From positions 62,001 through 126,000 of the forward strand of contig NZ_QGNJ01000010.1 in assembly GCF_003336875.1 (NCBI RefSeq): a stretch of DNA of 64,000 nt, in the 5' to 3' direction. Positions 62,209-64,000 of the stretch are shown here, piece by piece (within the stretch, counting starts at the first letter, position 1; each line of letters opens with the position of its first letter). The DNA comes from Oleisolibacter albus. Lineage in GTDB: Bacteria > Pseudomonadota > Alphaproteobacteria > Azospirillales > Azospirillaceae. The position numbers and the translations under genes were made by a program. The notes under the pieces are model-generated. The model searched no databases, was not told the origin of the DNA, and saw only the letters and a list, made by a program, of their open reading frames with translations.

Positions 62209-62346
62209 CTACAGGCAGAAGGCCATGGCGGCATCGAGCCACACGGCCAGCCCCCAGCGCTGCCAGGCCCACAGCCCCGCCCCGACCAGGGCGGCGGCCG
62301 CGGCGATCCCCAAGGCGCAGACCAGCAAGGCGGGGTTTTGCCTCAT
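62209..62346 (-). CDS. 45-residue membrane peptide coupled to the MFS gene
   Basis: The ATG shares bases with the MFS stop codon (ATGA). One hydrophobic segment: NPALLVCALGIAAAAALVGA continuing to GLWAWQRWGLAVWL, ending with Cys-Leu. The overlap with the transporter suggests it is made with it and may be an accessory subunit. Too short for a family call. Confidence 0.5.
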   Translation of the reverse strand: MRQNPALLVCALGIAAAAALVGAGLWAWQRWGLAVWLDAAMAFCL

Positions 62347-63563
62347 GCCGCGGCCGTCCGGGCCAGGGGACTGCGGATCAGGGTGGCATCGCGGATCGGC
62401 AGATGCACCAGCCCGGCGAACAGGCCCAGACCGATGGAGGTCCACCAGATCAAGTCGTAGCTGCCGGTCCGGTCGAAGATCACTCCGGCCATCCAGGCAC
62501 CGAAGAAGCTGCCGATCTGGTGCGACAGGAAGACGATGCCATAGAGCGTGGACAGGTAGCGCACGCCGAAGATCTGGCCCAGCAGACCCGAGGTCAGCGG
62601 CACCGTGCCCAGCCACAGAAAGCCCATGACGGCGGCGAACAGCATGGCCGTCATGGGCGACAGCGGAAAGGCCAGGAACAGGGCGATGGTCAGCGCCCGG
62701 GCGGTATAGATGCCGCTCAGCAGGTACTTCTTGCGCCAGCGCCCGCCGAAGACGCCGAACAGGTACGACCCTGCGATGTTGAACAGGCCGATCAGCGCCA
62801 GGCAGACGGCGCCGATGCGGGGATCGAGCCCGCGGTCGGTCAGGAAGGCCGGCAGATGCGTGCCGATGAAGGCCAGGTGGAAACCGCAGACGAAGAACCC
62901 GGCATTGAGCAGCCGGTATCCGCCATGGCCCGCCGCCTCGCGCAGGGCGGCCCCCAGACCCTGCTCCGGTTCGGTGCCGGGCTGCACCGCAGGACGCCCG
63001 GCGATGCCGAGGCCCAGGACCAGCATGACCGCCACGGCGGCGGCCAGCACCTGCAGGGCCGAGCGCCAGCCCAGTTCCAGGATCAGACCCTGCGCCCCCG
63101 GCACCACCAGGAACTGGCCCAACGATCCGCCTGCCGTGGTCAGACCGAAAGCCAGGCTGCGGCGGGCCGGCGGCACCACCCGTCCCACGGCCCCCAGCAC
63201 CGTGACGAAGGTGGTGGCCGACAGGGCGACGCCCACCATCAGGCCCAGGGAGATCTGCACATCCAGGGTGCTGGCCGCCGCAGAGGCCAAAGCCAGCCCG
63301 CCGGCATAGAGCAGCGCCCCGGCTGCGGTGATGCGCCCGGCCCCGTAGCGGTCAGCCAGGGCGCCGACGAAGGGCTGGGCCAGCCCCCACAGCAGGTTCT
63401 GCACAGCGATGGCGAAGCCGAACGCATCGCGCCCGATGCCGAGATCCTGGCCCACCGGCTGCAGGAACAGGCCGAAGGACTGCCGCACCCCCATGGCCAG
63501 GGTGACGATGAAGGCCCCACAGGCCACGACCAGCCAGGGATTGTGGCGGGCAAGCGGATTCAT
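62343..63563 (-). CDS. MFS transporter
   Basis: 406 residues with twelve predicted membrane segments. MFS signature features include AQPFVGALADRYGAGRITAA in loop 2-3, the N-terminal ACGAFIVTLAMGVRQSFGLF, and FFVCGFHLAFIGTHLPAFLT at the start of the second half. Overall layout resembles monocarboxylate or oxalate/formate-type carriers (OFA-like: SFGLFLQPVGQDLG; SGLLGQIFGVRYLSTLYGIV). Substrate cannot be named. The ATG was chosen because GGAGGAG lies just upstream. Followed directly by the small peptide gene. Confidence 0.88.
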   Translation of the reverse strand: MNPLARHNPWLVVACGAFIVTLAMGVRQSFGLFLQPVGQDLGIGRDAFGFAIAVQNLLWGLAQPFVGALADRYGAGRITAAGALLYAGGLALASAAASTLDVQISLGLMVGVALSATTFVTVLGAVGRVVPPARRSLAFGLTTAGGSLGQFLVVPGAQGLILELGWRSALQVLAAAVAVMLVLGLGIAGRPAVQPGTEPEQGLGAALREAAGHGGYRLLNAGFFVCGFHLAFIGTHLPAFLTDRGLDPRIGAVCLALIGLFNIAGSYLFGVFGGRWRKKYLLSGIYTARALTIALFLAFPLSPMTAMLFAAVMGFLWLGTVPLTSGLLGQIFGVRYLSTLYGIVFLSHQIGSFFGAWMAGVIFDRTGSYDLIWWTSIGLGLFAGLVHLPIRDATLIRSPLARTAAA

Positions 63564-63720
63564 CGGCGCTCCTCCATCGTCACGGCCGGGGCCGGACGGG
63601 ATCAGGTCCAGCCATGGCGGGGCGTGCCTGCCCACTATGCGGCAGGATGCCGCGCCGGAGAAAGGGGGCGCCGGGAAGGGCTGCCATGACCACCGCCCGC
63701 CAGACTGCGGCCGGACCGCT

Positions 63721-64000
63721 TCACCGGACAGGCGGCGGCACCGTCGTCGCCCGCAGCGCCGGGACTGCCGCCCCTGCGCCGGACGCGGCGGCAGGGCTGG
63801 CCGCGGGGGTAAAGGCCGCCGGCCGCACCAGCGGCGCCGGGTGGGGCTCGGGCTGCTGCTGCACCGTCACCGCCCCCGGATCGATCAGCGGCTGCAAGGC
63901 CGGGGCCATGATCTTCAAAAGCTGTGACGGCAGGGCCGAGGTGAAGCGGTACTTGGCCGCCTCCGGCCCATGGACATGGGCGGTGATGACGCCGAAGAAG
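63721..64000 (-). CDS. C-terminal fragment of an unidentified protein (runs off the window)
   Basis: The minus-strand frame is open from the window end to the TGA. The visible part is 92 residues: FFGVITAHVHGPEAAKYRFT, SALPSQLLKIMAPALQPLID, then a Pro/Ala-rich tail (VQQQPEPHPAPLVRPAAF, TPAASPAAASGAGAAVPALR). The start lies outside the window. No family recognised; the low-complexity end suggests an exported or linker-rich protein. Confidence 0.5.
   Translation of the reverse strand, partial: FFGVITAHVHGPEAAKYRFTSALPSQLLKIMAPALQPLIDPGAVTVQQQPEPHPAPLVRPAAFTPAASPAAASGAGAAVPALRATTVPPPVR

Noticed and set aside
63409-63927. Plus-strand frame near the right end
   Set aside because: It is opposite the MFS gene and the window-edge gene, and lacks a ribosome site; the minus strand has better coding character.

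Overview
The window is GC-rich chromosomal DNA from an alphaproteobacterium. Gene content (rpoD with the alphaproteobacterial acidic spacer, dnaG next to a YqeY protein, carA/carB/greA, hemC-hemD-mitofilin-hemY, a two-gene methionine synthase, Lrp and ELM1-type proteins) fits the Rhodospirillales/Azospirillaceae group; the genus cannot be fixed from the sequence alone. Most of the DNA is ordinary housekeeping sequence with strong hairpin terminators. No tRNA, rRNA, CRISPR array or intact mobile element was seen.

Layout. 0-6 kb: an outer-membrane barrel protein, a TfoX-N domain protein, then the macromolecular-synthesis cluster yqeY-dnaG-rpoD on the minus strand. 6-14.3 kb: carA, three small accessory genes, carB, greA and prmA. 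14.4-27 kb: a 643-residue protein I cannot assign, a DUF1003 membrane protein, a 2OG-Fe(II) oxygenase-like protein, an ELM1-type protein, an Lrp regulator, a chromate-type transporter, a PaiB-like protein, class I fumarase, an exported oligopeptidase, and a soluble chemoreceptor-like protein whose sensor domain is C-terminal. 27-32 kb: a UvrD/PcrA helicase, then a scar: a decayed IS5-type transposase followed by an AT-rich islet carrying one M48-like membrane metallopeptidase.

32-40.6 kb is a methionine/one-carbon region: metH as two genes, metF, and an ArsR-type regulator fused to a SAM-methyltransferase domain. Two near-identical palindromes, one upstream of the metH pair and one upstream of the regulator-metF pair, look like its operators, so the whole region reads as one small regulon interrupted by small exported proteins. 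40.8-42.4 kb: mlaA and mlaC (phospholipid trafficking). 42.5-50.2 kb: a methyltransferase-like protein, three solute-binding proteins without permeases, a large repeat-rich lipoprotein, and a YciI-EVE-Rieske operon. 50.4-53 kb: a BON-domain protein, a frameshifted ClpP-like gene, and an 11-bp-period DNA repeat array. 53-64 kb: gpsA, a DUF4189-like protein and tsaD on the minus strand; diverging from tsaD the overlapping cluster hemC-hemD-mitofilin-hemY (heme synthesis and inner-membrane organisation), a CobD/CbiB-like protein, and an MFS transporter coupled to a 45-residue membrane peptide.

No clearly new multi-gene system is evident. The best leads are the SAM-regulator operators, the AT-rich metallopeptidase islet, the DNA-binding-like domain at the front of the mitofilin homologue, the reversed chemoreceptor, and the repeat-built lipoprotein.
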